Source: Lingula anatina (lineage: Eukaryota; Brachiopoda; Lingulata; Lingulida; Lingulidae). Taken from it: a stretch of DNA of 64,000 nucleotides. The DNA lies in contig NW_019775385.1 of assembly GCF_001039355.2 (NCBI RefSeq), positions 324,087 to 388,086 of the forward strand, given 5' to 3'. The position numbers and the translations under genes were made by a program. Shown here in pieces: positions 37,729 to 51,410 of the stretch. The number at the start of each line of letters is the position of its first letter. The stretch's first letter is position 1. The notes below the pieces were generated by a model. The model ran no database searches, was not told the origin of the DNA, and saw only the letters and a list, made by a program, of their open reading frames with translations.

Positions 37729-39620
37729 CATGACAATCCTGGATCAAAAGTTATACAAATTTATTTAAGCCAAGTTGAATAAAAACAATGAACTGATATT
37801 AAATTACACCAATTCACAACTTACCCAGAACCTCCAGCCCCCAACGCTGACCTTAGATCTGACTTGATACCAAGCTTGGATGGTAATCGTCATGGGGTCG
37901 TGACCGTGGTAGAACGAAAAACAAATCCCGGGATACAACTTCCCCTCTCCTTCAACCAGGTAATTGAGGGTGACGCCGATGTTTATCCCACCACGAGCCA
38001 GTGCCTGGAAATAATGCATGACATATTTAGCGTGCATTAGGATCATCTTGATTATATCCTAAAAGTATGTATCACGACTTTGACAAAATCGTTATCGATA
38101 AAAGCTCAGTTAATAATAAACAGCGACGGTTTTATTAACAACTACACACAGTTGTTCTTTTGATATTTTCAATAAATAAAATTACTTATTAACATCTACA
38201 ACGCGAACTGTTTTAGTCTTTGAAATATTTCAGTGGCATTACTGAAAAGAATTGTGTATATTTGTGTTTATAAACTTACAGCAACATTAGCTGAAGCAGC
38301 TCCAGATATTGCGACACTAGCTTTAAGGGTCATCGTCAAACAGTGAGAACAGGGGTTATTTGAACGAGGACAAAACCCTACTCTTACACTAAAGTCCACC
38401 CTCGGTGCCAAGGTAACTGTAACGGTGATATGGCCGACATAGATAAAAATCTGGAACGACTTGGTTATTGGTGATGGTTTGAAAACTGGAAAAGTTCTGA
38501 CCAGTGGGCCAGACCGATAAATGTTCACCACTGTGGTCCCGAGGACATTGAGATAGACTCTCGTGGTACTGCTGCTTCTCTTAATACGATATGCTTCTGC
38601 GATTGCAAGAGTAAGACGTAGGGAGAAGACTTTGAGTTTGGCTACTGATTTGCCGTACACTTTACAGTATCCTTGCTGTACATTTTCACCAGCAAACACA
38701 CCAGACTTGATATAAATATTTGTTTTCGTAGGGCCAAAACCGATGTGGGATAGGCAGTGTTTATTGTCTGGGTATTGAGAGTTATCACTTGAGAACTGCG
38801 ATGAACTTAACAATTCTGAATACCGTGAACCGTGGGTGCCCCAAGAACTGCAATCAAGATGGTCAACTCTTCTCTTGGTGCGCGCGGAGTTCATCGTGTC
38901 GTAAGTTTCAATATGAGTACCAACTGGTACACCTTTAAGTTGAAGATACTCCTTAATGTCTGAAAATGAGCATGCATATCTTACATCTGCCATAAGAAGT
39001 GCATTGAGAAGGATTCTGTCCACCTCTGTTTGACCTGAATTGGGCCATGCTTTATTGTTTGTATCCAGTACTTTTCTGTAGGCAAGTTCGCCTTTGATGG
39101 TCACAACAACAGCTTCACGTAATTCACAGTCAGATGATGGACGAGTCAGCAGATTTACTAGCCATTGCTGAACCGACTCAACGTGGAAGTTTCTTCTCAG
39201 AGCGTGGATACAGCCTATCTCTATCTCTTCCAACTGTCCTTCTCTTTTAGCAACTGCCAAAACATCCGGCGTTAGTCTGTTGTCTCCAAAGTTACCTATA
39301 GCCTCAAGAGCGTCACTGATTTGTTCTGTATTGTTATTTTTGTCGCCTGATTGAAGATGGCGTCGAAGAAGATCCACTAATTCTGACCGAAAACCAGTGC
39401 TTGTAGTTTCCTTGGAGGCGAGGGAGCCGAGGGTAAGTATGACGTGACTTTGGGATTGATCCTCTTGAGAGGACGTGTTCCAGAGTGTCTTGACTGTGGT
39501 CAAGATGTGGTTTGTGGGTTTAGCAATAAAGGACAACTTCTGAATCAGTTCCTGCTTTTGCCCGGTTGATAGTGGATGATACTGGACCAGATCTGACAGA
39601 GACTTGGAAAAGAAAAACAA

Positions 39621-39630
39621 TCAATCAATA

Positions 39631-39665
<35 letters not shown>

Positions 39666-39676
39666 AAATAAATAAA
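39621..39676. repeat. (CAAT)n followed by (AAAT)n
   Basis: Tetranucleotide array just upstream of the large exon of LLTP-2, in the polypyrimidine side of its acceptor on the minus strand. Confidence 0.95.
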
Positions 39677-41359
39677 AGAATGTCATAGTGTTACTTATAA
39701 TGATCATTACTACAAAATATGTTACGACTGTCTCCTCTTTAAGAAAGAAGAACGTGATGCATGAAAAATCTCCCAGAGTAAAAATCATTTGACCGTTGTG
39801 TGCATTACTGTAAAGTCAAATTCCGTTTGTCTTATAGATCAAAGTTTACTAGGACATGCTGTAGATGATCAGAGACAATTGAACACGAATGGATCCACAA
39901 ATCAAGTGAAGGAGTCATGGACAACTAAGATAACAGTACTCTTTATAAACTGCACCTTTTCGACTTCTTTTCCGCCGGCTGTGATATAAAGATCCAAAAT
40001 TTCTTTGCATATTTCCCAATTTGCCGAACACTTGGAAACAATCTAGAAATAAATATTGGCTTAGACTTTAGCAAAGTTAAAAAATAATAGAAAGAAAAAA
40101 ACATTAGTGGAATTTAAAGTTATAAATTTTACGTTAAGCAATAACGTAGACTCAATCCTGAAAATATTAAATAATGTATACAATGCTGTCTTATACATAT
40201 TCTTACCAATTTTTAGAAATAAAAAGGAAAGTGGACACGTTACAAAACCTGACTAACTACAGGTATGTCTTAAATAATCATATATTTGCTATTGGTAATA
40301 TGTAAAGTGACAGCTTAAACTGTTAAATTCGTAAAAAAAAAAAACATTATAAAAAGTTTCCCTAGGAAGCTTTCTCATATTATCTTGAGTACTTTTTTAC
40401 GATAGTGTCTTGTGATTGAAATACATCAGGCAAAAAAATATGTAATTGATCATAAAATGAAAGCTTTGTTGTTATTTTGATGTTAGCGTCACAAATATCT
40501 CAATAAAACATTGACCTTAGCGAGAAATGCTCTGTGGTGCTTCGACGTAACGTACCCACTTACGACTTTTTTACAGGCTCCATCGATGGCCTTGTTTTGG
40601 GACGCTCCCAATTTTTCCCATTTTTATATACTTTACACATATGGTGAGTAGATTGTGTCTTACAATTTTTATTAAAATCGCTAGGGTGGAAAGGGTACTT
40701 CTGTAATATGAGAAAGCCTCCTTAAATGCAAACCTCTTTTGTTGTTTGCATCAGTTGCTTAACCAGGGCAGGTTTGTTGGCGGCTGCAGAGGTTGCAGTG
40801 TTGTGTGGCATCCCGAGTTCATTTTCCAGTGACAGAATTTCATTCACTTCGTTTACTATAACAAAAACATACAGAAAAGGGCCACAATTTAGAAATTATT
40901 TAGAACACTTTAAAAAATACACGTCTTCGGAAGAAACCTTTTCTCGTCTTTAACAATCAAGCAAAAACATACAGCATTGGTCAAAGCGGTGGTCCCACCT
41001 CCATTTTCGTGTACTTTTATTTATAAGTGATCACCTCACAGATAGAAATTTTCACAATCTGTGCCTTTTAGTTCAGATTTCACATCTAACATAATTATAT
41101 TGTTATAGAATATACAAAATGGCAGTAATATCCATATCCATAGTTCATTCCATTGATTCAAATTTATGTCCTCTTCATCCTCAGACCCCATGTTTCACCC
41201 CATCTGCAAGAGGTGAATTTGGGGGTAAATTTAGGAATCATCATGACAGAACACTTGCTCACAATTCTCGTATAATGAGTGATTTGCAAGAACAAAATGT
41301 TCAAAGGATGGAGCACTATCTTTGAGCCCTGATAAAAAACCCACTGAGCACCTGCAGCA

Positions 41360-42990
41360 TTAATTGGAGTGTGCAATGCAGAGGAGAACCCCCTTCTAAT
41401 CTAAACCAACTTCGCCAAGCTTGTCACAGTATCCCACAAAAATAATTGTTACACTTGTTGAAGGTATGCCCCTATAGTGTGCTATTTGGTCCGATCTCAC
41501 AAGATCAACAAAACCTGGTGAAAAAAAGTGGAAGAGATCACTCTGGAAGAGGGGGAGGTGTTAACCTCATTCGACGTAACAGCCCTATTCACCAGCGTAC
41601 CAGGCAATGAAGTAACAAGTATGGCAGTAGAAAGGGCCAGGAAGGATAGACCTTGGAAAACAGAACACTGCTTTCTCCAGAGGACTTTGGGGACCTACTA
41701 AAGCTAACAATTGAGACAATTTACTTCTGGTACCAAGGGCGTATTTACGAACAGATATATGGACTGGCAATGGGCTTTCCACTCTCTCTCCTGTCCTGGT
41801 CAACCTATTCATGGAAAAGTTTGAAGAGCAGGCACTAAGAACAGCCACCCACCCACCAAAATTTTGGGCCAGGTACGTCGATGATACAGGGGTTATAATA
41901 CATGAACAACACGAGGAGGAGCTTTTCCAACATCAATGCACAACATGATAGCATTAAGTTCACAATAGAAAGAGAAGATGACAACCAGACATTACCCATG
42001 CTGGACTTACATGTACAGCTTACTAGGAGGAATGATACCATCACATCAGACATTTATAGGAAGCCTACGCATACAGACCCCTACCTTCAATGGACATCCC
42101 ACCACCCTGTCCAACAGAAGATAGGAATTATTAAGACGCTGATGCATAGTGCAGACACACTGATAAAAGAGAAACCCAAGATAGAGATAGAGAAGGAAAA
42201 ATCAGAGTGGCTTTTAAAAACTGTGGTTACCCGGAAAGGGCTATAAAAGAAGGGGAAAAGAAAGGAAGTAAAAACAACAAAGACTAGAGAACAGGACTGA
42301 AAAAGAAAAACCCAAAGGACATGTGGTACTACCTTACATAGAAGGGGTTAGTGAAAAGCTAAAAAGAGCATTCAGAAAAAGGAGTGTAGTTTTACACCAT
42401 AAGACAGGACAGACATTAAGAGGCATCCTAGTATCCCCAAAGGACAAATAAGTCCCAGGAGAACAGTGTGTTGTTGTATACCAGTGTGAGGTGTGTGGAG
42501 AGAAATACATCGGAGAGACAGGACGTTCCTTAACAGAGAGATTCACTGAACATCAAAACTCCATCAAAAAACGTGATAAAAAATCTGCCCTCAGCCAACA
42601 CCAGGAACAGACAGGGCATTGTATAACATCAACAACCATAGAAGACATAAAAATCTTGGAAAGAGAGCCACGAGACCTACACCGGAAAGTTCTTGAAGCG
42701 ATTAACATCCGCTTACATGGGGCCAAGTTGAATCGGAATGATGGGACTGAGCTACCCAACCTCTACCTACCACTCCTAAGGGAGGGCAGGCAAGGGGGGG
42801 GGGTCTGACCAAATAGCACACCAGAGGGGGTGATAGGTTGTCACACCTGTTACAACCTCATTCCCTGATGAAGTCTGACTGCAAGCAGATGAAATGTTGA
42901 ATGGTAAGCTTAGACAAATATAAGTAGCTATAGACAAAATAATCTTCACAAGTCTCCTGAATAGAGGAAATTCACCTGGATAGCCTCAAT
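41360..42990 (+). mobile_element. Decayed Penelope-like retroelement (RT + GIY-YIG endonuclease)
   Basis: Plus-strand frames give the reverse-transcriptase words LTSFDVTALFTSVP (about 41560-41600), [10 protein letters not shown] (41758-41787), FWARYVDD near 41864-41886 (the catalytic Y-x-D-D type box), then LPMLDLHVQLTRRND and TSDIYRKPTHTD (41990-42080). Further on, YQCEVCGEKYIGETGRSLTE (from 42478) and FTEHQ match the GIY-YIG endonuclease that Penelope elements carry after RT. Several frameshifts and stops break it up. A 15-base inverted repeat, GTGTGCTATTTGGTC, lies at 41478-41492 and 42807-42821. It sits antisense in an LLTP-2 intron; the homologous LLTP-3 intron (62643-63585) aligns on both sides but lacks it. 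Confidence 0.9.
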
Positions 42991-43275
42991 CCCTATGTTC
43001 TGTTAGACATCGAAGTATTGGACTATTTCTATATTAATCTGTTGATTGAAAAGAAATTATTTCATTCTAATACCTTTCTTAAAATATATATAACGCTATT
43101 ACACTTACATTGTGACGGATCTGTTGGATCCTTAATGAAGTTCGCCACAACCTGACTCAACCTATCCTCTTCATCGAACTTTTTCCTCAAAACAGTCCAT
43201 CTTCGGTACACACCAGACACTGTAATAGTGCAGTACATAACCATTTGTAGAATAAAAATGACCCACTAGCGGTTT

Positions 43276-43302
43276 AAGAAAGAAAGAAAGAAAGAAAGAA
43301 AT
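43276..43302. repeat. (AAAG)n microsatellite
   Basis: AAGA/AAAG array in an LLTP-2 intron. Confidence 0.9.
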
Positions 43303-45449
43303 ACATGTCTCGAAATAACCAGCTCATCAAAGTGAAAAAAGCAGACCTTATTTTTTTTTGTCTTCTCTGAACCGTATTTTAAGTTAAAGAAATTTAGTTA
43401 CAATAACAGTTTTTCACACCGTGTATGAGCTGTATTTTCAGTTTGGGAGATTAAAAATTAATTCTGAGAAACTACGTGTGTATGTAGCAGACTAGCAGTA
43501 TATACATGTAACAGAAACTAATATCTTATCTTCATTTTGGTAATGACAAATATTTTAATATATGAACTTAGATGAAATATAATTATCAGCTTATCAGTTT
43601 ATCTTTTCATTGTGATAATCGTACATTGTTCCAGGCTAGTACACATACCCTTGTCATACTGTCCGACCAAGGATCTTTTCTGGAATTGAGTGTTAGCTGC
43701 CGCTTCCATTCTTTGAACGCCTTCAACGGAACGCTTTACGTGCTTGCGTAAGGTAAGGTTGAAGGTCACGTCAGATGTTAAAAATGCCCCAAGATCAACA
43801 TCCCCTCCTTCCTCAGAGCTGCTGGCCTCATCCTGAAGGAATAACGCATCAGTGAAATGCAGTATCGGATCCCTGTGTATACTTATAAACATTATTATTT
43901 GTATTTGGTTTTTGTAATTTTGTCTGGGAAATGCAATGTACAATTCGAGTATGTTTCGAGTATGTTAAGCATCGTGAATTTTAAAAAAAGCAAAAAGATA
44001 GAAGCAATATCGAATTATTAGATGCACCAAAAACTTCTTTTTCAATATCTGGATGGTGATAAAGGGTAAAGGCGACTTACAAAGGTAATTCTTCTTTAAT
44101 GGGTTACTTATGACCAATAGCTTTATTTCATAAAAATAATCAGATGTTAAATTTTGCAAAATGCCCTTTTCACTATGCCTCATGGATCTACCATCTACCT
44201 AATTTGACAGCGTAGTGACTGTTTGGTTAAATGAATGGAACTACAAATTTATGAACAATTATTACCAAATAATATATGATAAAAAATTAAATTACCTTAA
44301 CAAATATGCACCTGAGGTCGTAAACGGCTATACCGGTATGAACACGCTTAAATATTTCGGACCACGCTAACATGCGGTAAGAAAAATTAATCAAAAAAAA
44401 AAAAAACTGCTACAATATCACGCTGCTTTATAAATTAAATCATATCTACCTGTTCCTCGGGCTTGTCAAAAACCTGTACGTGTCCGGAGACGCTGGTCAG
44501 TATATTTCCACTAACACGCTGGACTTCATCTGTCTCGATGTCCACTTCGTCGGTGTCCAAGTCAGTATTATCCTCTGCATATATCTCCTTGGATGAAAAG
44601 TGCTTCTTTACTTCAATTTCTCCAAATTGCAGCTCTGTAGACCTAACATTGAATTTAATTCTAAATAGTAAATGGACATAATGAGACCAAAAGCACTACA
44701 CATTTCATTTTAGGAAAGTAAAAGAAAGAGAAAACATTAAAAATAAAAAGCATATCGGGAAAAATAAGTCGAGAGATATAATTTAACGTATATACACCTG
44801 TAAACACTAAAGTTACTATGTAAGAACAATGTCAAACAATCCATAGTTAAAATATAGGTCATTTAAAATACAACAGCTATTTTTTCTCAATCCCAAATGT
44901 CATTTTTGTCACAATTGATGGTTTGATATTTACTTAAAGGAACAAGATTTTAAGACAAAAATTAATTCGAAATCTATTTTATAAAGACATTAAAATTAAT
45001 TTAAAAAAAATAATAATAATAAGCACTCGTGCTTGTTTTTAGTAAAAAAAGGAATAATTGCATTTATGATAAACCATGCAACTGTGATCTCATTTTTGAT
45101 GTTTTATGGCTTAAATTGAGACACATGTTTTGATTTAACTTTTTGAATAACATACCTGTAACATGGAGGACAAATTCTTTGCACCCTTTCCTTATTTTTG
45201 TAAATAAATTTAGGATAAAAATGTCCCTTTTCAATAAAAGCTGTTGAAAAACCTGTAAGTATCTAAAATCAATATAAATACAAATCAAAATCCCTCCTAG
45301 AGGTGCGGAAGCTTTTTTTTATGAAACTAGTACGACTTATGGAGTTAAGGGGCTGTATTACTCTGCTGAAGGATATCCTGTTGTGAATATGTATCAGGTG
45401 CCACGGTCCAGCTCTCTTTCATAAGTATTATGTTGTTGTTGTACACAAG

Positions 45450-45459
45450 CCAAAAAAAA

Positions 45460-45545
<86 letters not shown>
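45450..45545. repeat. Poly-A followed by (TA)n
   Basis: A tract to about 45477, then TA dinucleotides to 45545, ending some 30 bases from the donor of the exon at 45575-45695. Confidence 0.95.
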
Positions 45546-45547
<2 letters not shown>

Positions 45548-45975
45548 GATGAAATGGTAGGACCATACGCTTACCTGTAGCGTGAGTTATGTGTCCCCAT
45601 GACGTCCGTCTCTTTGACATTTTCTTTGCCACGCACTAAATTCGTTTGAAGTGCCGACAGAATAGAACGCTTGAAATTCATGACATCTATATTTCCTAAA
45701 ATAAAGGTGGAGGTTTTAAGCATGAAGTCTTTTTTAAGAAAGATATTCTGATGTTTATATGGAGAACATATACTTACTTTGTTTATTTTTAATTGAGCGG
45801 CAAATATGCAATTTATTATGTTTATCTGATTGCTGTCTGATCTAAGCGTTTGTTTATGTGAAAAATATTTCAAAAGGGAGAGGATCGTGCCCCTCCCTTT
45901 TGGCAAGTGTTATGATTTTGATTTAAGATTGTCTTTATCCAGAAGATATATAGCTTGAGGAGATATATTATATTT

Positions 45976-46011
45976 ACCATACCTAAATCATTCTTGGTAA
46001 ACTTTGCCTCG
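45976..46011 (-). repeat. Partial duplicate of an LLTP-2 exon end
   Basis: On the minus strand this stretch copies the last 30 or so bases of the exon at 46188-46070 together with its donor (CGAGGC..AGTTTACCAAGAA, GATTTAG, then GTATGG). It lies about 60 bases downstream of the true exon end. It is too short to be an exon alone and may offer a competing donor. Confidence 0.75.
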
Positions 46012-46364
46012 CGGTGTACGGCGTATGGAATATCTTAGAAAAGAAATGCGTCTCCGTTTGTCGTCTTACCTAAATCTTTCTTGGTAAATCTAGCCTCGGC
46101 AATAGTTCCGTTCCCCAGTTGAACAAACCAGGTGGGCTGGTCATACAGGTCGTCAGCAGACAGGGGAGCCTCGGGTTGGGAAGTCGTCCTATTGAAATGG
46201 AAACGAAAATGTGTGAAATAAGGTCCCAAACAGATAAATACAAATCATTGCAGTAAATGAACTTTACTTTCATCCATAGCTTATTTGAGCAAGTATTAAA
46301 TGCCACATGATACATCATGGACACTGAATATGTCCACGGTGCAATGGTTAAACTAAAACAAAAT

Positions 46365-46403
46365 TAACTAATTAATTAATTAATTAATTAATTAATTAAT
46401 TAA
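46365..46403. repeat. (TTAA)n array
   Basis: AATT/TTAA tetranucleotides close to the donor of the exon at 46421-46508. Confidence 0.9.
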
Positions 46404-47406
46404 GATAACATGGTTCTCACCCATTTCCTTTGATCACTTGCACAAGAACATTACGCATAAACATAAGGAAGGATGAAGCGCTTTCATCTAAGTAGCTCCC
46501 AAAGCCATCTGGAAATGAGCAACGAAATAACATATGCACTGTAATGTCAATAATAACATAAGGCTATAGGTTCTCTCGCTTCTCGTTTTCAGGATTTAAG
46601 GACCCTGCATTTTCAATATTAGTTGATTTGCTAGACCCTTATAAAATGTCTAATATAATGTCTCAGATTATATATAGACACAAGATACCTCCTGTTATAG
46701 ACAAAATATATGTGGAATAAAAATAAATCCTGATAAATTGTACCAAATACCTCCAATATACTCCACATCTACATCAGCGGAGATGTGAAATGTTTCCTCT
46801 GCCGGACCAAACAGATTGACCTAGCTTTCATAGCGGTAGTGGAGGGTTTTACCCTGAAAATGCACAGAACGGAAGTATAAATTTTTGTTTTTCGCTCTCC
46901 CTATTCCGCTCTCTTTGCCGTGAGCGAATTCAAGAATACAAGAATATTTACAACCCATGAATACATGTAGCTATTGCAAGGAAGTGAATGATTTATTTCA
47001 TCCGAAATATACATGTTCGATTGACATTGATAATTATATAGTAAGATAAGAATTGATACAAAGTCAACAGATCTAAGTGTATACTTACACGCAAATTGGA
47101 GTTGGGTAAGGCGGACGAATTTTTCGACACGTAGGCCTCCTCGTCTTTGCACAAGGAAAGTTGCGCCAAAGCGGCAAAAATACACAGGTCAAGAATATGC
47201 CAGTATAACTGCATTTTCTTGCAGGCGTATCTGGGAAAGTTAAAACTACGATGAAATAACTGCAAATTAATGTTAAATATTGATGACACTATAAAACACG
47301 TGTTTCATCGAATAGCGGTTTCTGTTTAAGCAATGGCTCCTGGTTTAACTCCCCAAAATGCAAACTGAAGTGTTCTGATCTAATAATAGCTGCGCTTATC
47401 ATGCAA

Positions 47407-47408
<2 letters not shown>

Positions 47409-47479
<71 letters not shown>
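47409..47479. repeat. (CA)n - (TA)n compound microsatellite
   Basis: CA repeats to about 47438, then TA repeats, in the 5' region of LLTP-2 between its first coding exon and the upstream repeat units. Confidence 0.95.
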
Positions 47480-47481
<2 letters not shown>

Positions 47482-49710
47482 CATTTATGTATATAATTGT
47501 TATAACACATTACACCCTCTCGTTAACTTAGAGTTAAATTCATTCGAACTCAACTTAATTCTTTCGATATTCCCTTGTACTGCTTAACTCACTAGACCGT
47601 ACACATTGTAGTGGCGGGGACTCTTGAACACAATCAGTGATGTGTTTTTACTGTGCAGACCTCCAAATTAGCATTTAAACTTGAAACGTTTTTTCTTGAA
47701 ATGCATTAGAGAAAACCGTCTAGGTATACGTGGGCAAAGGCGAACCTAATTATTTTAATATTTTACTAAGACAAACCCACACTTTATGTTATTTAGGATA
47801 ATAATATTTTCTATGGTTTTTCATGAGTAGCTCTTATTCAAAAATGCACAGCAGCTGAAATATTTGCGCCAACGCTGTTATTGTGGATGAAGTAACTTGA
47901 TGATATATAAAGATTCCTTTTCATTGTTATACGAGTCTCGTGCTTCTGGAATTCAAAATTGAATCGTGATAGTTTTGTGTATAAAGGTACATAGAAATAT
48001 GATATGATCGTAAACGCTCAGCTGGCGCCTGCTTTAGAACTAATTTTTAAATATGTTTTTAGGCGCATATGTCTTTTAACAATTTGTTTTAGGCGTTTTC
48101 AATTATTTATATTGTACAAAATAAATAAATAAATGGTAAATATCTTAAGAGAAGATACATATTGATGTATAAGAGAATGAAATTTAAGGTTTTTGTAGTG
48201 TCAGGCGAAATACTTAGGTAATCGGTTTCTAAAATAAATGAGCCTGGCAGAAGACAACCGTGAAACCACATTTTTCTAAATCACTACTTTCCTTGTACGG
48301 CTTATAATTCACTGAACCGTGCAAAAATGAATAAATATCTTTCTGTTCAAAGGAAGCATGGTACCATAAATTGTTATGACGGGGAATCCGGATAAAGCGT
48401 AATACGTGTTGTGATGTCAGGGTGAAACCACCACTAGCTTTTAAACTTGTGCAGTAGTTATTCAAACCTTCTTTATTTCTTTCGTTCTTTCTTTTCAGTC
48501 TATGCTGTTTTCTTTCCCATTTCTTATTTTATTTTCTGTCTTTATACGTTCTTTTTTTTCATTGGTTAATAGTCTCGACCCCCTCATTTCCTTTGTCTGT
48601 TTTCTTCACTTATTATCTTTACTGCCTTCTGTCTATAAGTTGTTTTCAATTGCAGGTAAAATTATTTTCTTTGTTATCTTTTTAAGTATTGTTAAGTTGA
48701 ATATTGTTTTATTTAACTCTTTTTAGTTTTAACTAAAATTATTGTTATAAATTTCATGATGTTTTGTTTAGTAAATATGTAAATATTTATTAATAAAGGG
48801 CATTCTCTCTTTACTTCCTCTTTGCGTCTAGAAGTCGTTTTCAATTGCAAGACTTGCTAAAGGAAAACACATACGAAAAAGAACCGTAGCATACTGTTAC
48901 ACTTCATTTTCTTGAAATGCATTAGAGAAATCTCTAGGGATACTTTTTGATATCAAGACTAAGCCGTCACAGTTTGTGTTAGTAAAGTAATATGATCTGT
49001 TCATAAACATTCAGGTGACGCATTCTTTCAAACTGACTTTAAAAATAATGTCATTTGACGGCTAAATGTCTCTTCACAATTGTGTTTAACGGCGCGTTTT
49101 CAATTCATTTTTTTGTATCAAAACTGGTAAACATCTTAGGAGAAGAATGGTAATGGCATTTGATGTATACGGGAATAAAATTGAAGGTCTGTGTTTTATC
49201 AGGCTTTTTACTCGTGTTGCATTTTGATGAAAGATTCGTCTGTAAGTTCTTCATTTCAAACGTTTAATAAAAGACGCATTTTTATTTTGCCATGGTACAA
49301 AAGGTTTAAAGTGGGTTATCGACTCTTTTAACAAATAGTTTTGTGACATATATAATCTAGTATTAAACTGTTTGACATCAAATAGTGCGGGATCAATACC
49401 TATTTGTCACTTTTAGAACAAACAATCTAATAATGGTTAACATGAAAGGATTTTAATAAGATGCACCGCAGTGCAATTTTTGGCAAGAGCCAAAAAGAAA
49501 AGAAAAAAATCTCTGTTTCATTTTTTTCTCGCTGGTGCTTTAAAGGCATAATAACTCTTTGTATGAGACCTATATTTCACAATAAAAACCTTGTGAATAA
49601 CTCATAGAAATATAATATATTCTGTTTTACCACAAAAACAGCAGTTATAGCTTTTATTCTGATATTTGAACTTGTCTTTAGACCACGTGACCTCCATTGA
49701 TGTCTATACT

Positions 49711-49740
49711 TTGTTAAAATCTCTTAAGAGATTTTAACAA
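49711..49740. repeat. Perfect 30-base palindrome
   Basis: TTGTTAAAATCTCTT followed directly by its exact reverse complement, in a non-unit stretch between array units. Confidence 0.95.
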
Positions 49741-50027
49741 AAAACCAAACTTTTTAGAAAAAAACCAGGGACTAACTTTGAATGTAAAAATGAATTCATT
49801 AACCATTGGTAAGTATGGGAAAATTGTTGTTTACTCCAGGAAAATTCATTTTTTGGCCGAAACGAAGAGTTATTATTGCTTTAAGTTATTTTTAAGAGAA
49901 GGCAAACAATTAAAGCAAAAATTAAACTGACAGACAAATGAATGGATCAATAAATGATATATTCTTATGTATAGTAATTAATCAACACGAAACTATAAAT
50001 TTATAAATATGTAGCCATTTCACTTAC

Positions 50028-50099
50028 CAGCTCCAAACTAAACCTTCTTACATTCAAAGTCTCACTGAATAAAATTCTCCGGCACGTTTTTTTTATATA
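50028..50099 (-). promoter_or_regulatory. Putative TATA box and non-coding first exon, array unit at 50.0 kb
   Basis: On the minus strand TATATAAAA (50099-50091) is followed by a conserved stretch ending AGGTTTAGTTTGGAGCTG and the donor GTAAGTG (from 50027). The arrangement equals that before LLTP-1 and that at 51.4 kb. It could start transcripts that splice to the acceptor just before the LLTP-2 ATG (about 47228). Confidence 0.5.
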
Positions 50100-51152
50100 T
50101 GCAAGCGCACATGGCAAATTATCATACATAACACCATCGTGTTTACATTGAATTAAATTTATTCAAATTCAGCTGAATTATTTCAATATCCCCGTGTGTG
50201 GCTTAACTCACTGTTCCGTGCAAACACGAGCTGTTTTTTTTTCTAGGGGAGGTATAAAATTGCACGTTGTTATGACGGGGACCCTGGATAAAACACAATC
50301 AGTGATAGGATATTGCTGTGAAAACATCCAAATAAACATTTAAACTTGGATCTTTTTTCTTGAAATACAAAAGATGAAACTATCTTTCTTCATAACCATC
50401 TAGGGATATGTACGTAGAGACATATCTCATTACCTTAGTATTTTTCTAAGACAGACCCACGCTAAGGTTATTTAGTATAATAATAAAAATGTTGTTCTTA
50501 CGTTTACCATGAGTAGCTCATATTCAAAAATAAACAATAGTTGAAATATTTGAGCCACCACTTTTTTGTTGATGAAGTAATTTGATGATACGAGCATTAC
50601 TTTTCATTGTTACAAGCCTTTTGTGTTTTTTTTTAATTCAAGACTGAATCATGATATTTTTTCGTGTATTAAGCAATAAGATATGATCAGCACGCACCTA
50701 TTCATTCCGACTTTTAAAAACTGACGCCTATATGCCTCTTTACAATTGTGTTTTACGCCGCGTTTTCGATTTATGTAAAAAGTGGGTAAGCATGTTAAGT
50801 GAAGAATTATAATTACATTTTATGTATAAGATAATGAAATCGTAGGTCTGGGTATCACAATTAATCCCCATGTTGTATTCTATTGAAACGATTCGTCTAT
50901 AAGGTCTTCATTTCACAAAGGAATGCTATAAAGGGCACATTTTTATCTTTGACTGGAACAAACTGTTTAAGAGTGGGGAATTGGCACTTGTAATAAATAG
51001 TTTCGTAAGATATGTCGTCTGATTTTTTACTATACGACATTAGAAATTGTGCAGTCAATTCCTATTCCTTTCACTTTTGAAACAATCACGCAGTAAGCAA
51101 ATGATGGTCAACTTGAAAATGTTGAACAAAATGCACATGCAGGACTTTTTAG

Positions 51153-51167
51153 AATAATAATAATAAT

Positions 51168-51246
<79 letters not shown>
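51153..51246. repeat. (AAT)n - (TA)n - (GA)n compound microsatellite
   Basis: Three adjoining arrays between array units. Confidence 0.97.
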
Positions 51247-51249
<3 letters not shown>

Positions 51250-51410
51250 TCTTCTCACAGGTGTATTAAGTTATTTTAAGAGAAGTAAAAAAAAATTGGT
51301 AAAAATGCAACTACAAAGATAAATAAATGGATTTATAAATGAATAGATATACAGATTAATCAACACAGGACTATACATACTGTATATACATATGTAGCCA
51401 TTTCACTTAC

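Larger units (their letters stand above)
37535..47214 (-). pseudogene. LLTP-2: vitellogenin/MTP-like gene with an in-frame stop codon
   Basis: Exons: 47214-47089, 46853-46751, 46508-46421, 46188-46070, 45695-45575, 44642-44450, 43832-43649, 43219-43109, 40855-40734, 40042-39956, 39602-38280, 38004-37825 and 37642-37535. Except the first (126 against 120) and the large exon (1323 against 1329), lengths equal LLTP-1, and all junctions are GT..AG. The total is again 2865 bases. Signal peptide MQLYWHILDLCIFAALAQLS, superhelix, NSARTKRRVDH processing site, Cys motifs and a tail ending KAGSC are all present. The second coding exon reads YRYES-TAG where LLTP-1 has YHYESEA, so codon 53 (46823-46821) is a stop. 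Everything else is open, so the lesion is recent, or an assembly or base-call error, or bypassed by a start further down. A Penelope-like element sits in the intron at 40856-43108. Confidence 0.7.
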
